64,000 nt of DNA from Muraenolepis orangiensis (GCA_027704905.1 CM050999.1:12192965-12256964), one strand, 5' to 3'; shown: positions 14,976-29,900, counted from the first letter of the stretch. Made by a program: numbers and translations. The notes: generated by a model not told the origin, from the sequence alone.

Positions 14976-17900
14976 TGTTCTCCAGTGTTCTACTGTCTTC
15001 TATGTCTTCTATAGTGTTTAACTGTGTTCTACGTNNNNNNNNNNCCAGTGTTCTACTGTCTTCTATAGTGTTTAACTGTGTTCTACGTGCAGTGTTCTCC
15101 AGTGTTCTACTGTCTTCTATAGTGTTTAACTGTGTTCTACGTGCAGTGTTCTCCAGTGTTCTACTGTCTTCTATAGTGTTTAACTGTGTTCTACGTGCAG
15201 TGTTCTCCAGTGTTCTACTGTCTTCTATAGTGTTTAACTGTGTTCTACGTGCAGTGTTCTCCAGTGTTCTACTGTCTTCTATAGTGTTTAACTGTGTTCT
15301 ACGTGCAGTGTTCTCCAGTGTTCTACTGTCTTCTATAGTGTTTAACTGTGTTCTACGTGCAGTGTTCTCCAGTGTTCTACTGTCTTCTATAGTGTTTAAC
15401 TGTGTTCTACGTGCAGTGTTCTCCAGTGTTCTACTGTCTTCTATAGTGTTTAACTGTGTTCTACGTGCAGTGTTCTCCATTGTTCTACTGTCTTCTATAG
15501 TGTTTAACTGTGTTCTACGTGCAGTGTTCTCCAGTGTTCTACTGCTTCTACTGTCTTCTATAGTGTTTAACTGTGTTCTACGTGCAGTGTTCTCCAGTGT
15601 TCTACTGTTCTACTGTCTTCTATAGTGTTTAACTGTGTTCTACGTGCAGTGTTCTCCATTGTTCTACTGTCTTCTATAGTGTTTAACTGTGTTCTACGTG
15701 CAGTGTTCTCCAGTGTTCTACTGTCTTCTATAGTGTTTAACTGTGTTCTACGTGCAGTGTTCTCCAGTGTTCTACTGTCTTCTATAGTGTTTAACTGTGT
15801 TCTACGTGCAGTGTTCTCCAGTGTTCTACTGTCTTCTATAGTGTTTAACTGTGTTCTACGTGCAGTGTTCTCCATTGTTCTACTGTCTTCTATAGTGTTT
15901 AACTGTGTTCTACGTGCAGTGTTCTCCATTGTTCTACTGTCTTCTATAGTGTTTAACTGTGTTCTACGTGCAGTGTTCTCCAGTGTTCTACTGTCTTCTA
16001 TAGTGTTTAACTGTGTTCTACGTGCAGTGTTCTCCAGTGTTCTACTGTCTTCTATAGTGTTTAACTGTGTTCTACGTGCAGTGTTCTCCAGTGTTCTACT
16101 GTCTTCTATAGTGTTTAACTGTGTTCTACGTGCAGTGTTCTCCAGTTGTTCTACTGTCTTCTATAGTGTTTAACTGTGTTCTACGTGCAGTGTTCTCCAG
16201 TGTTCTACTGTTCTACTGTCTTCTATAGTGTTTAACTGTGTTCTACGTGCAGTGTTCTCCATTGTTCTACTGTCTTCTATAGTGTTTAACTGTGTTCTAC
16301 GTGCAGTGTTCTCCAGTGTTCTACTGTCTTCTATAGTGTTTAACTGTGTTCTACGTGCAGTGTTCTCCAGTGTTCTACTGTCTTCTATAGTGTTTAACTG
16401 TGTTCTACGTGCAGTGTTCTCCATTGTTCTACTGTCTTCTATAGTGTTTAACTGTGTTCTACGTGCAGTGTTCTCCAGTGTTCTACTGTCTTCTATAGTG
16501 TTTAACTGTGTTCTACGTGCAGTGTTCTCCAGTGTTCTACTGTTCTACTGTCTTCTATAGTGTTTAACTGTGTTCTACGTGCAGTGTTCTCCATTGTTCT
16601 ACTGTCTTCTATAGTGTTTAACTGTGTTCTACGTGCAGTGTTCTCCAGTGTTCTACTGTCTTCTATAGTGTTTAACTGTGTTCTACGTGCAGTGTTCTCC
16701 AGTGTTCTACTGTCTTCTATAGTGTTTAACTGTGTTCTACGTGCAGTGTTCTCCAGTGTTCTACTGTCTTCTATAGTGTTTAACTGTGTTCTACGTGCAG
16801 TGTTCTCCATTGTTCTACTGTCTTCTATAGTGTTTAACTGTGTTCTACGTGCAGTGTTCTCCAGTGTTCTACTGTCTTCTATAGTGTTTAACTGTGTTCT
16901 ACGTGCAGTGTTCTCCAGTGTTCTACTGTCTTCTATAGTGTTTAACTGTGTTCTACGTGCAGTGTTCTCCAGTGTTCTACTGTCTTCTATAGTGTTTAAC
17001 TGTGTTCTACGTGCAGTGTTCTCCAGTGTTCTACTGTCTTCTATAGTGTTTAACTGTGTTCTACGTGCAGTGTTCTCCATTGTTCTACTGTCTTCTATAG
17101 TGTTTAACTGTGTTCTACGTGCAGTGTTCTCCAGTGTTCTACTGCTTCTACTGTCTTCTATAGTGTTTAACTGTGTTCTACGTGCAGTGTTCTCCAGTTG
17201 TTCTACTGTCTTCTATAGTGTTTAACTGTGTTCTACGTGCAGTGTTCTCCAGTGTTCTACTGTCTTCTATAGTGTTTAACTGTGTTCTACGTGCAGTGTT
17301 CTCCAGTGTTCTACTGTCTTCTATAGTGTTTAACTGTGTTCTACGTGCAGTGTTCTCCAGTGTTCTACTGTCTTCTATAGTGTTTAACTGTGTTCTACGT
17401 GCAGTGTTCTCCATTGTTCTACTGTCTTCTATAGTGTTTAACTGTGTTCTACGTGCAGTGTTCTCCATTGTTCTACTGTCTTCTATAGTGTTTAACTGTG
17501 TTCTACGTGCAGTGTTCTCCAGTGTTCTACTGTCTTCTATAGTGTTTAACTGTGTTCTACGTGCAGTGTTCTCCAGTGTTCTACTGTCTTCTATAGTGTT
17601 TAACTGTGTTCTACGTGCAGTGTTCTCCATTGTTCTACTGTCTTCTATAGTGTTTAACTGTGTTCTACGTGCAGTGTTCTCCATGTGTTCTACTGTCTTC
17701 TATAGTGTTTAACTGTGTTCTACGTGCAGTGTTCTCCAGTGTTCTACTGTCTTCTACTGTCTTCTATAGTGTTTAACTGTGTTCTACGTGCAGTGTTCTC
17801 CATTGTTCTACTGTCTTCTATAGTGTTTAACTGTGTTCTACGTGCAGTGTTCTCCAGTGTTCTACTGTCTTCTATAGTGTTTAACTGTGTTCTACGTGCA

Positions 17901-20900
17901 GTGTTCTCCAGTGTTCTACTGTCTTCTATAGTGTTTAACTGTGTTCTACGTGCAGTGTTCTCCATTGTTCTACTGTCTTCTATAGTGTTTAACTGTGTTC
18001 TACGTGCAGTGTTCTCCAGTGTTCTACTGCCTACTGTCTTCTATAGTGTTTAACTGTGTTCTACGTGCAGTGTTCTCCAGTGTTCTACTGTCTTCTACTG
18101 TCTTCTATAGTGTTTAACTGTGTTCTACGTGCAGTGTTCTCCATTGTTCTACTGTCTTCTATAGTGTTTAACTGTGTTCTACGTGCAGTGTTCTCCAGTG
18201 TTCTACTGTCTTCTATAGTGTTTAACTGTGTTCTACGTGCAGTGTTCTCCAGTGTTCTACTGTCTTCTATAGTGTTTAACTGTGTTCTACTTGCAGTGTT
18301 CTCCAGTGTTCTACTGTCTTCTATAGTGTTTAACTGTGTTCTACGTGCAGTGTTCTCCATTGTTCTACTGTCTTCTATAGTGTTTAACTGTGTTCTACGT
18401 GCAGTGTTCTCCAGTGTTCTACTGTCTTCTACTGTCTTCTATAGTGTTTAACTGTGTTCTACGTGCAGTGTTCTCCATTGTTCTACTGTCTTCTATAGTG
18501 TTTAACTGTGTTCTACGTGCAGTGTTCTCCAGTGTTCTACTGTCTTCTATAGTGTTTAACTGTGTTCTACGTGCAGTGTTCTCCAGTGTTCTACTGTCTT
18601 CTATAGTGTTTAACTGTGTTCTACGTGCAGTGTTCTCCATTGTTCTACTGTCTTCTATAGTGTTTAACTGTGTTCTACGTGCAGTGTTCTCCAGTGTTCT
18701 ACTGCTTCTACTGTCTTCTATAGTGTTTAACTGTGTTCTACGTGCAGTGTTCTCCAGTGTTCTACTGTCTTCTATAGTGTTTAACTGTGTTCTACGTGCA
18801 GTGTTCTCCAGTGTTCTACTGTCTTCTATAGTGTTTAACTGTGTTCTACGTGCAGTGTTCTCCAGTGTTCTACTGTCTTCTATAGTGTTTAACTGTGTTC
18901 TACGTGCAGTGTTCTCCAGTGTTCTACTGTCTTCTATAGTGTTTAACTGTGTTCTACGTGCAGTGTTCTCCAGTGTTCTACTGTCTTCTATAGTGTTTAA
19001 CTGTGTTCTACGTGCAGTGTTCTCCAGTGTTCTACTGTCTTCTATAGTGTTTAACTGTGTTCTACGTGCAGTGTTCTCCAGTTGTTCTACTGTCTTCTAT
19101 AGTGTTTAACTGTGTTCTACGTGCAGTGTTCTCCATTGTTCTACTGTCTTCTATAGTGTTTAACTGTGTTCTACGTGCAGTGTTCTCCAGTGTTCTACTG
19201 TCTACTGTCTTCTATAGTGTTTAACTGTGTTCTACGTGCAGTGTTCTCCAGTGTTCTACTGTCTTCTATAGTGTTTAACTGTGTTCTACGTGCAGTGTTC
19301 TCCATTGTTCTACTGTCTTCTATAGTGTTTAACTGTGTTCTACGTGCAGTGTTCTCCAGTGTTCTACTGTTCTACTGTCTTCTATAGTGTTTAACTGTGT
19401 TCTACGTGCAGTGTTCTCCAGTGTTCTACTGTCTTCTATAGTGTTTAACTGTGTTCTACGTGCAGTGTTCTCCATTGTTCTACTGTCTTCTATAGTGTTT
19501 AACTGTGTTCTACGTGCAGTGTTCTCCAGTGTTCTACTGTCTTCTATAGTGTTTAACTGTGTTCTACGTGCAGTGTTCTCCAGTGTTCTACTGTCTTCTA
19601 TAGTGTTTAACTGTGTTCTACGTGCAGTGTTCTCCATTGTTCTACTGTCTTCTATAGTGTTTAACTGTGTTCTACGTGCAGTGTTCTCCAGTGTTCTACT
19701 GCTTCTACTGTCTTCTATAGTGTTTAACTGTGTTCTACGTGCAGTGTTCTCCAGTGTTCTACTGTCTTCTATAGTGTTTAACTGTGTTCTACGTGCAGTG
19801 TTCTCCATTGTTCTACTGTCTTCTATAGTGTTTAACTGTGTTCTACGTGCAGTGTTCTCCAGTGTTCTACTGTCTTCTATAGTGTTTAACTGTGTTCTAC
19901 GTGCAGTGTTCTCCAGTGTTCTACTGTCTTCTATAGTGTTTAACTGTGTTCTACGTGCAGTGTTCTCCATTGTTCTACTGTCTTCTATAGTGTTTAACTG
20001 TGTTCTACGTGCAGTGTTCTCCAGTTGTTCTACTGTCTTCTATAGTGTTTAACTGTGTTCTACGTGCAGTGTTCTCCAGTGTTCTACTGTCTTCTATAGT
20101 GTTTAACTGTGTTCTACGTGCAGTGTTCTCCATTGTTCTACTGTCTTCTATAGTGTTTAACTGTGTTCTACGTGCAGTGTTCTCCAGTGTTCTACTGTCT
20201 TCTATAGTGTTTAACTGTGTTCTACGTGCAGTGTTCTCAGTGTTCTACTGTCTCTATAGTGTTAACGTGTCTACTGCAGTGTCTCAGTTTACTGTCTCTA
20301 TAGTGTTTAACTGTGTTCTACGTGCAGTGTTCTCCATTGTTCTACTGTCTTCTATAGTGTTTAACTGTGTTCTACGTGCAGTGTTCTCCAGTGTTCTACT
20401 TCTACTGTCTTCTATAGTGTTTAACTGTGTTCTACGTGCAGTGTTCTCCATTGTTCTACTGTCTTCTATAGTGTTTAACTGTGTTCTACGTGCAGTGTTC
20501 TCCAGTGTTCTACTGTCTTCTATAGTGTTTAACTGTGTTCTACGTGCAGTGTTCTCCAGTGTTCTACTGTCTTCTATAGTGTTTAACTGTGTTCTACGTG
20601 CAGTGTTCTCCAGTGTTCTACTGTCTTCTATAGTGTTTAACTGTGTTCTACGTGCAGTGTTCTCCAGTGTTCTACTGTCTTCTATAGTGTTTAACTGTGT
20701 TCTACGTGCAGTGTTCTCCAGTGTTCTACTGTCTTCTATAGTGTTTAACTGTGTTCTACGTGCAGTGTTCTCCAGTGTTCTACTGTCTTCTATAGTGTTT
20801 AACTGTGTTCTACGTGCAGTGTTCTCCAGTGTTCTACTGTCTTCTATAGTGTTTAACTGTGTTCTACGTGCAGTGTTCTCCAGTGTTCTACTGTCTTCTA

Positions 20901-23900
20901 TAGTGTTTAACTGTGTTCTACGTGCAGTGTTCTCCAGTGTTCTACTGTCTTCTATAGTGTTTAACTGTGTTCTACGTGCAGTGTTCTCCAGTGTTCTACT
21001 GTCTTCTATAGTGTTTAACTGTGTTCTACGTGCAGTGTTCTCCAGTGTTCTACGTTCTACTGTCTTCTATAGTGTTTAACTGTGTTCTACGTGCAGTGTT
21101 CTCCATTGTTCTACTGTCTTCTATAGTGTTTAACTGTGTTCTACGTGCAGTGTTCTCCAGTGTTCTACTGCTACTGTCTTCTATAGTGTTTAACTGTGTT
21201 CTACGTGCAGTGTTCTCCAGTGTTCTACTGTCTTCTATAGTGTTTAACTGTGTTCTACGTGCAGTGTTCTCCAGTGTTCTACTGTCTTCTATAGTGTTTA
21301 ACTGTGTTCTACGTGCAGTGTTCTCCAGTGTTCTACTGTCTTCTATAGTGTTTAACTGTGTTCTACGTGCAGTGTTCTCCAGTGTTCTACTGTCTTCTAT
21401 AGTGTTTAACTGTGTTCTACGTGCAGTGTTCTCCATTGTTCTACTGTCTTCTATAGTGTTTAACTGTGTTCTACGTGCAGTGTTCTCCAGTGTTCTACTG
21501 TCTTCTATAGTGTTTAACTGTGTTCTACGTGCAGTGTTCTCCAGTGTTCTACTGTCTTCTATAGTGTTTAACTGTGTTCTACGTGCAGTGTTCTCCATTG
21601 TTCTACTGTCTTCTATAGTGTTTAACTGTGTTCTACGTGCAGTGTTCTCCAGTGTTCTACTGTCTTCTATAGTGTTTAACTGTGTTCTACGTGCAGTGTT
21701 CTCCAGTGTTCTACTGTCTTCTATAGTGTTTAACTGTGTTCTACGTGCAGTGTTCTCCATTGTTCTACTGTCTTCTATAGTGTTTAACTGTGTTCTACGT
21801 GCAGTGTTCTCCAGTGTTCTACTGTCTTCTATAGTGTTTAACTGTGTTCTACGTGCAGTGTTCTCCAGTGTTCTACTGTCTTCTATAGTGTTTAACTGTG
21901 TTCTACGTGCAGTGTTCTCCATTGTTCTACTGTCTTCTATAGTGTTTAACTGTGTTCTACGTGCAGTGTTCTCCAGTGTTCTACTGTCTTCTATAGTGTT
22001 TAACTGTGTTCTACGTGCAGTGTTCTCCAGTGTTCTACTGTCTTCTATAGTGTTTAACTGTGTTCTACGTGCAGTGTTCTCCATGTTCTACTGTCTTCTA
22101 TAGTGTTTAACTGTGTTCTACGTGCAGTGTTCTCCAGTGTTCTACTGTTCTACTGTCTTCTATAGTGTTTAACTGTGTTCTACGTGCAGTGTTCTCCAGT
22201 GTTCTACTGTCTTCTATAGTGTTTAACTGTGTTCTACGTGCAGTGTTCTCCAGTGTTCTACTGTCTTCTATAGTGTTTAACTGTGTTCTACGTGCAGTGT
22301 TCTCCAGTGTTCTACTGTCTTCTATAGTGTTTAACTGTGTTCTACGTGCAGTGTTCTCCAGTGTTCTACTGTCTTCTATAGTGTTTAACTGTGTTCTACG
22401 TGCAGTGTTCTCCAGTGTTCTACTGTCTTCTATAGTGTTTAACTGTGTTCTACGTGCAGTGTTCTCCAGTGTTCTACTGTCTTCTATAGTGTTTAACTGT
22501 GTTCTACGTGCAGTGTTCTCCAGTGTTCTACTGTTCTACTGTCTTCTATAGTGTTTAACTGTGTTCTACGTGCAGTGTTCTCCATTGTTCTACTGTCTTC
22601 TATAGTGTTTAACTGTGTTCTACGTGCAGTGTTCTCCAGTGTTCTACTGTCTTCTATAGTGTTTAACTGTGTTCTACGTGCAGTGTTCTCCAGTGTTCTA
22701 CTGTCTTCTATAGTGTTTAACTGTGTTCTACGTGCAGTGTTCTCCAGTGTTCTACTGTCTTCTATAGTGTTTAACTGTGTTCTACGTGCAGTGTTCTCCA
22801 GTGTTCTACTGTCTTCTATAGTGTTTAACTGTGTTCTACGTGCAGTGTTCTCCAGTGTTCTACTGTTCTACTGTCTTCTATAGTGTTTAACTGTGTTCTA
22901 CGTGCAGTGTTCTCCATTGTTCTACTGTCTTCTATAGTGTTTAACTGTGTTCTACGTGCAGTGTTCTCCAGTGTTCTACTGTCTTCTATAGTGTTTAACT
23001 GTGTTCTACGTGCAGTGTTCTCCAGTGTTCTACTGTCTTCTATAGTGTTTAACTGTGTTCTACGTGCAGTGTTCTCCATTGTTCTACTGTCTTCTATAGT
23101 GTTTAACTGTGTTCTACGTGCAGTGTTCTCCAGTGTTCTACTGTCTTCTATAGTGTTTAACTGTGTTCTACGTGCAGTGTTCTCCAGTGTTCGTTCTACT
23201 GTCTTCTATAGTGTTTAACTGTGTTCTACGTGCAGTGTTCTCCATTGTTCTACTGTCTTCTATAGTGTTTAACTGTGTTCTACGTGCAGTGTTCTCCAGT
23301 GTTCTACTGTCTTCTATAGTGTTTAACTGTGTTCTACGTGCAGTGTTCTCCAGTGTTCTACTGTCTTCTATAGTGTTTAACTGTGTTCTACGTGCAGTGT
23401 TCTCCAGTGTTCTACTGTCTTCTATAGTGTTTAACTGTGTTCTACGTGCAGTGTTCTCCATTGTTCTACTGTCTTCTATAGTGTTTAACTGTGTTCTACG
23501 TGCAGTGTTCTCCAGTGTTCTACTGCTTCTACTGTCTTCTATAGTGTTTAACTGTGTTCTACGTGCAGTGTTCTCCATTGTTCTACTGTCTTCTATAGTG
23601 TTTAACTGTGTTCTACGTGCAGTGTTCTCCAGTGTTCTACTGTCTTCTATAGTGTTTAACTGTGTTCTACGTGCAGTGTTCTCCAGTGTTCTACTGTCTT
23701 CTATAGTGTTTAACTGTGTTCTACGTGCAGTGTTCTCCATTGTTCTACTGTCTTCTATAGTGTTTAACTGTGTTCTACGTGCAGTGTTCTCCAGTGTTCT
23801 ACTGTCTTCTATAGTGTTTAACTGTGTTCTACGTGCAGTGTTCTCCAGTGTTCTACTGTCTTCTATAGTGTTTAACTGTGTTCTACGTGCAGTGTTCTCC

Positions 23901-26900
23901 AGTGTTCTACTGTCTTCTATAGTGTTTAACTGTGTTCTACGTGCAGTGTTCTCCAGTGTTCTACTGTCTTCTATAGTGTTTAACTGTGTTCTACGTGCAG
24001 TGTTCTCCAGTGTTCTACTGTCTTCTATAGTGTTTAACTGTGTTCTACGTGCAGTGTTCTCCAGTGTTCTACTGTCTTCTATAGTGTTTAACTGTGTTCT
24101 ACGTGCAGTGTTCTCCATGTTCTACTGTCTTCTATAGTGTTTAACTGTGTTCTACGTGCAGTGTTCTCCAGTGTTCTACTGTCTTCTATAGTGTTTAACT
24201 GTGTTCTACGTGCAGTGTTCTCCAGTGTTCTACTGTCTTCTATAGTGTTTAACTGTGTTCTACGTGCAGTGTTCTCCATTGTTCTACTGTCTTCTATAGT
24301 GTTTAACTGTGTTCTACGTGCAGTGTTCTCCAGTGTTCTACTGCTCTACTGTCTATAGTGTTTAACTGTGTTCTACGTGCAGTGTTCTCCAGTGTTCTAC
24401 TGTTCTACTGTCTTCTATAGTGTTTAACTGTGTTCTACGTGCAGTGTTCTCCATTGTTCTACTGTCTTCTATAGTGTTTAACTGTGTTCTACGTGCAGTG
24501 TTCTCCAGTGTTCTACTGTCTTCTATAGTGTTTAACTGTGTTCTACGTGCAGTGTTCTCCAGTGTTCTACTGTCTTCTATAGTGTTTAACTGTGTTCTAC
24601 GTGCAGTGTTCTCCATTGTTCTACTGTCTTCTATAGTGTTTAACTGTGTTCTACGTGCAGTGTTCTCCAGTGTTCTACTGTCTTCTATAGTGTTTAACTG
24701 TGTTCTACGTGCAGTGTTCTCCAGTGTTCTACTGTCTTCTATAGTGTTTAACTGTGTTCTACGTGCAGTGTTCTCCAGTGTTCTACTGTCTTCTATAGTG
24801 TTTAACTGTGTTCTACGTGCAGTGTTCTCCAGTGTTCTACTGTCTTCTATAGTGTTTAACTGTGTTCTACGTGCAGTGTTCTCCAGTGTTCTACTGTCTT
24901 CTATAGTGTTTAACTGTGTTCTACGTGCAGTGTTCTCCATTGTTCTACTGTCTTCTATAGTGTTTAACTGTGTTCTACGTGCAGTGTTCTCCATTGTTCT
25001 ACTGTCTTCTATAGTGTTTAACTGTGTTCTACGTGCAGTGTTCTCCAGTGTTCTACTGTCTTCTATAGTGTTTAACTGTGTTCTACGTGCAGTGTTCTCC
25101 AGTGTTCTACTGTCTTCTATAGTGTTTAACTGTGTTCTACGTGCAGTGTTCTCCAGTGTTCTACTGTCTTCTATAGTGTTTAACTGTGTTCTACGTGCAG
25201 TGTTCTCCAGTGTTCTACTGTCTTCTATAGTGTTTAACTGTGTTCTACGTGCAGTGTTCTCCAGTGTTCTACTGTCTTCTATAGTGTTTAACTGTGTTCT
25301 ACGTGCAGTGTTCTCCATTGTTCTACTGTCTTCTATAGTGTTTAACTGTGTTCTACGTGCAGTGTTCTCCAGTGTTCTACTGTCTTCTATAGTGTTTAAC
25401 TGTGTTCTACGTGCAGTGTTCTCCAGTGTTCTACTGTCTTCTATAGTGTTTAACTGTGTTCTACGTGCAGTGTTCTCCATTGTTCTACTGTCTTCTATAG
25501 TGTTTAACTGTGTTCTACGTGCAGTGTTCTCCAGTGTTCTACTGCTTCTACTGTCTTCTATAGTGTTTAACTGTGTTCTACGTGCAGTGTTCTCCAGTGT
25601 TCTACTGTCTTCTATAGTGTTTAACTGTGTTCTACGTGCAGTGTTCTCCATTGTTCTACTGTCTTCTATAGTGTTTAACTGTGTTCTACGTGCAGTGTTC
25701 TCCAGTGTTCTACTGTCTTCTATAGTGTTTAACTGTGTTCTACGTGCAGTGTTCTCCAGTGTTCTACTGTCTTCTATAGTGTTTAACTGTGTTCTACGTG
25801 CAGTGTTCTCCATTGTTCTACTGTCTTCTATAGTGTTTAACTGTGTTCTACGTGCAGTGTTCTCCAGTTGTTCTACTGTCTTCTATAGTGTTTAACTGTG
25901 TTCTACGTGCAGTGTTCTCCAGTGTTCTACTGTCTTCTACTGTCTTCTATAGTGTTTAACTGTGTTCTACGTGCAGTGTTCTCCATTGTTCTACTGTCTT
26001 CTATAGTGTTTAACTGTGTTCTACGTGCAGTGTTCTCCAGTGTTCTACTGTCTTCTATAGTGTTTAACTGTGTTCTACGTGCAGTGTTCTCCAGTGTTCT
26101 ACTGTCTTCTATAGTGTTTAACTGTGTTCTACGTGCAGTGTTCTCCAGTGTTCTACTGTCTTCTATAGTGTTTAACTGTGTTCTACGTGCAGTGTTCTCC
26201 AGTGTTCTACTGTCTTCTATAGTGTTTAACTGTGTTCTACGTGCAGTGTTCTCCAGTGTTCTACTGTCTTCTATAGTGTTTAACTGTGTTCTACGTGCAG
26301 TGTTCTCCAGTGTTCTACTGTCTTCTATAGTGTTTAACTGTGTTCTACGTGCAGTGTTCTCCAGTGTTCTACTGTCTTCTATAGTGTTTAACTGTGTTCT
26401 ACGTGCAGTGTTCTCCAGTGTTCTACTGTCTTCTATAGTGTTTAACTGTGTTCTACGTGCAGTGTTCTCCATTGTTCTACTGTCTTCTATAGTGTTTAAC
26501 TGTGTTCTACGTGCAGTGTTCTCCAGTGTTCTACTGTCTTCTATAGTGTTTAACTGTGTTCTACGTGCAGTGTTCTCCAGTGTTCTACTGTCTACTGTCT
26601 TCTATAGTGTTTAACTGTGTTCTACGTGCAGTGTTCTCCATTGTTCTACTGTCTTCTATAGTGTTTAACTGTGTTCTACGTGCAGTGTTCTCCAGTGTTC
26701 TACTGTCTTCTATAGTGTTTAACTGTGTTCTACGTGCAGTGTTCTCCAGTGTTCTACTGTCTTCTATAGTGTTTAACTGTGTTCTAGCAGTTCTGTCTAC
26801 GTCTCTATGTTTAACTGTGTTCTACGTGCAGTGTTCTCCATGTTCTACTGTCTTCTATAGTGTTTAACTGTGTTCTACGTGCAGTGTTCTCCAGTGTTCT

Positions 26901-29900
26901 ACTGTCTTCTATAGTGTTTAACTGTGTTCTACGTGCAGTGTTCTCCAGTGTTCTACTGTCTTCTATAGTGTTTAACTGTGTTCTACGTGCAGTGTTCTCC
27001 AGTGTTCTACTGTCTTCTATAGTGTTTAACTGTGTTCTACGTGCAGTGTTCTCCATTGTTCTACTGTCTTCTATAGTGTTTAACTGTGTTCTACGTGCAG
27101 TGTTCTCCAGTGTTCTACTGTCTTCTATAGTGTTTAACTGTGTTCTACGTGCAGTGTTCTCCAGTGTTCTACTGTCTACTGTCTTCTATAGTGTTTAACT
27201 GTGTTCTACGTGCAGTGTTCTCCATTGTTCTACTGTCTTCTATAGTGTTTAACTGTGTTCTACGTGCAGTGTTCTCCAGTGTTCTACTGTCTTCTATAGT
27301 GTTTAACTGTGTTCTACGTGCAGTGTTCTCCAGTGTTCTACTGTCTTCTATAGTGTTTAACTGTGTTCTACGTGCAGTGTTCTCCAGTGTTCTACTGTCT
27401 TCTATAGTGTTTAACTGTGTTCTACGTGCAGTGTTCTCCAGTGTTCTACTGTCTTCTATAGTGTTTAACTGTGTTCTACGTGCAGTGTTCTCCAGTGTTC
27501 TACTGTCTTCTATAGTGTTTAACTGTGTTCTACGTGCAGTGTTCTCCAGTGTTCTACTGTCTTCTATAGTGTTTAACTGTGTTCTACGTGCAGTGTTCTC
27601 CAGTGTTCTACTGTCTTCTATAGTGTTTAACTGTGTTCTACGTGCAGTGTTCTCCAGTGTTCTACTGTCTTCTATAGTGTTTAACTGTGTTCTACGTGCA
27701 GTGTTCTCCAGTGTTCTACTGTCTTCTATAGTGTTTAACTGTGTTCTACGTGCAGTGTTCTCCATTGTTCTACTGTCTTCTATAGTGTTTAACTGTGTTC
27801 TACGTGCAGTGTTCTCCAGTGTTCTACTGTCTTCTATAGTGTTTAACTGTGTTCTACGTGCAGTGTTCTCCAGTGTTCTACTGTCTTCTATAGTGTTTAA
27901 CTGTGTTCTACGTGCAGTGTTCTCCATGTTCTACTGTCTTCTATAGTGTTTAACTGTGTTCTACGTGCAGTGTTCTCCAGTGTTCTACTGTCTTCTATAG
28001 TGTTTAACTGTGTTCTACGTGCAGTGTTCTCCAGTGTTCTACTGTCTTCTATAGTGTTTAACTGTGTTCTACGTGCAGTGTTCTCCATTGTTCTACTGTC
28101 TTCTATAGTGTTTAACTGTGTTCTACGTGCAGTGTTCTCCAGTGTTCTACTGTCTTCTATAGTGTTTAACTGTGTTCTACGTGCAGTGTTCTCCAGTGTT
28201 CTACTGTCTTCTATAGTGTTTAACTGTGTTCTACGTGCAGTGTTCTCCAGTGTTCTACTGTCTTCTATAGTGTTTAACTGTGTTCTACGTGCAGTGTTCT
28301 CCATTGTTCTACTGTCTTCTATAGTGTTTAACTGTGTTCTACGTGCAGTGTTCTCCAGTGTTCGTCTACTGTCTTCTATAGTGTTTAACTGTGTTCTACG
28401 TGCAGTGTTCTCCATTGTTCTACTGTCTTCTATAGTGTTTAACTGTGTTCTACGTGCAGTGTTCTCCAGTGTTCTACTGTCTTCTATAGTGTTTAACTGT
28501 GTTCTACGTGCAGTGTTCTCCAGTGTTCTACTGTCTTCTATAGTGTTTAACTGTGTTCTACGTGCAGTGTTCTCCATTGTTCTACTGTCTTCTATAGTGT
28601 TTAACTGTGTTCTACGTGCAGTGTTCTCCAGTGTTCTACTGTCTTCTATAGTGTTTAACTGTGTTCTACGTGCAGTGTTCCCATGTTCTACTGTCTTCTA
28701 TAGTGTTTAACTGTGTTCTACGTGCAGTGTTCTCCAGTGTTCTACTGTCTTCTATAGTGTTTAACTGTGTTCTACGTGCAGTGTTCTCCAGTGTTCTACT
28801 GTCTTCTATAGTGTTTAACTGTGTTCTACGTGCAGTGTTCTCCAGTGTTCTACTGTCTTCTATAGTGTTTAACTGTGTTCTACGTGCAGTGTTCTCCAGT
28901 GTTCTACTGTCTTCTATAGTGTTTAACTGTGTTCTACGTGCAGTGTTCTCCATTGTTCTACTGTCTTCTATAGTGTTTAACTGTGTTCTACGTGCAGTGT
29001 TCTCCAGTGTTCTACTGTCTTCTATAGTGTTTAACTGTGTTCTACGTGCAGTGTTCTCCAGTGTTCTGTCTACTGTCTTCTATAGTGTTTAACTGTGTTC
29101 TACGTGCAGTGTTCTCCATTGTTCTACTGTCTTCTATAGTGTTTAACTGTGTTCTACGTGCAGTGTTCTCCAGTGTTCTACTGTCTTCTATAGTGTTTAA
29201 CTGTGTTCTACGTGCAGTGTTCTCCAGTGTTCTACTGTCTTCTATAGTGTTTAACTGTGTTCTACGTGCAGTGTTCTCCATTGTTCTACTGTCTTCTATA
29301 GTGTTTAACTGTGTTCTACGTGCAGTGTTCTCCAGTGTTCTACTGTCTTCTATAGTGTTTAACTGTGTTCTACGTGCAGTGTTCTCCAGTGTTCTACTGT
29401 CTTCTATAGTGTTTAACTGTGTTCTACGTGCAGTGTTCTCCATTGTTCTACTGTCTTCTATAGTGTTTAACTGTGTTCTACGTGCAGTGTTCTCCAGTTG
29501 TTCTACTGTCTTCTATAGTGTTTAACTGTGTTCTACGTGCAGTGTTCTCCATGTGTTCTACTGTCTTCTATAGTGTTTAACTGTGTTCTACGTGCAGTGT
29601 TCTCCATTGTTCTACTGTCTTCTATAGTGTTTAACTGTGTTCTACGTGCAGTGTTCTCCAGTGTTCTACTGTCTTCTATAGTGTTTAACTGTGTTCTACG
29701 TGCAGTGTTCTCCAGTGTTCTACTGTCTTCTATAGTGTTTAACTGTGTTCTACGTGCAGTGTTCTCCAGTGTTCTACTGTCTTCTATAGTGTTTAACTGT
29801 GTTCTACGTGCAGTGTTCTCCATTGTTCTACTGTCTTCTATAGTGTTTAACTGTGTTCTACGTGCAGTGTTCTCCAGTGTTCTACTGTCTTCTATAGTGT

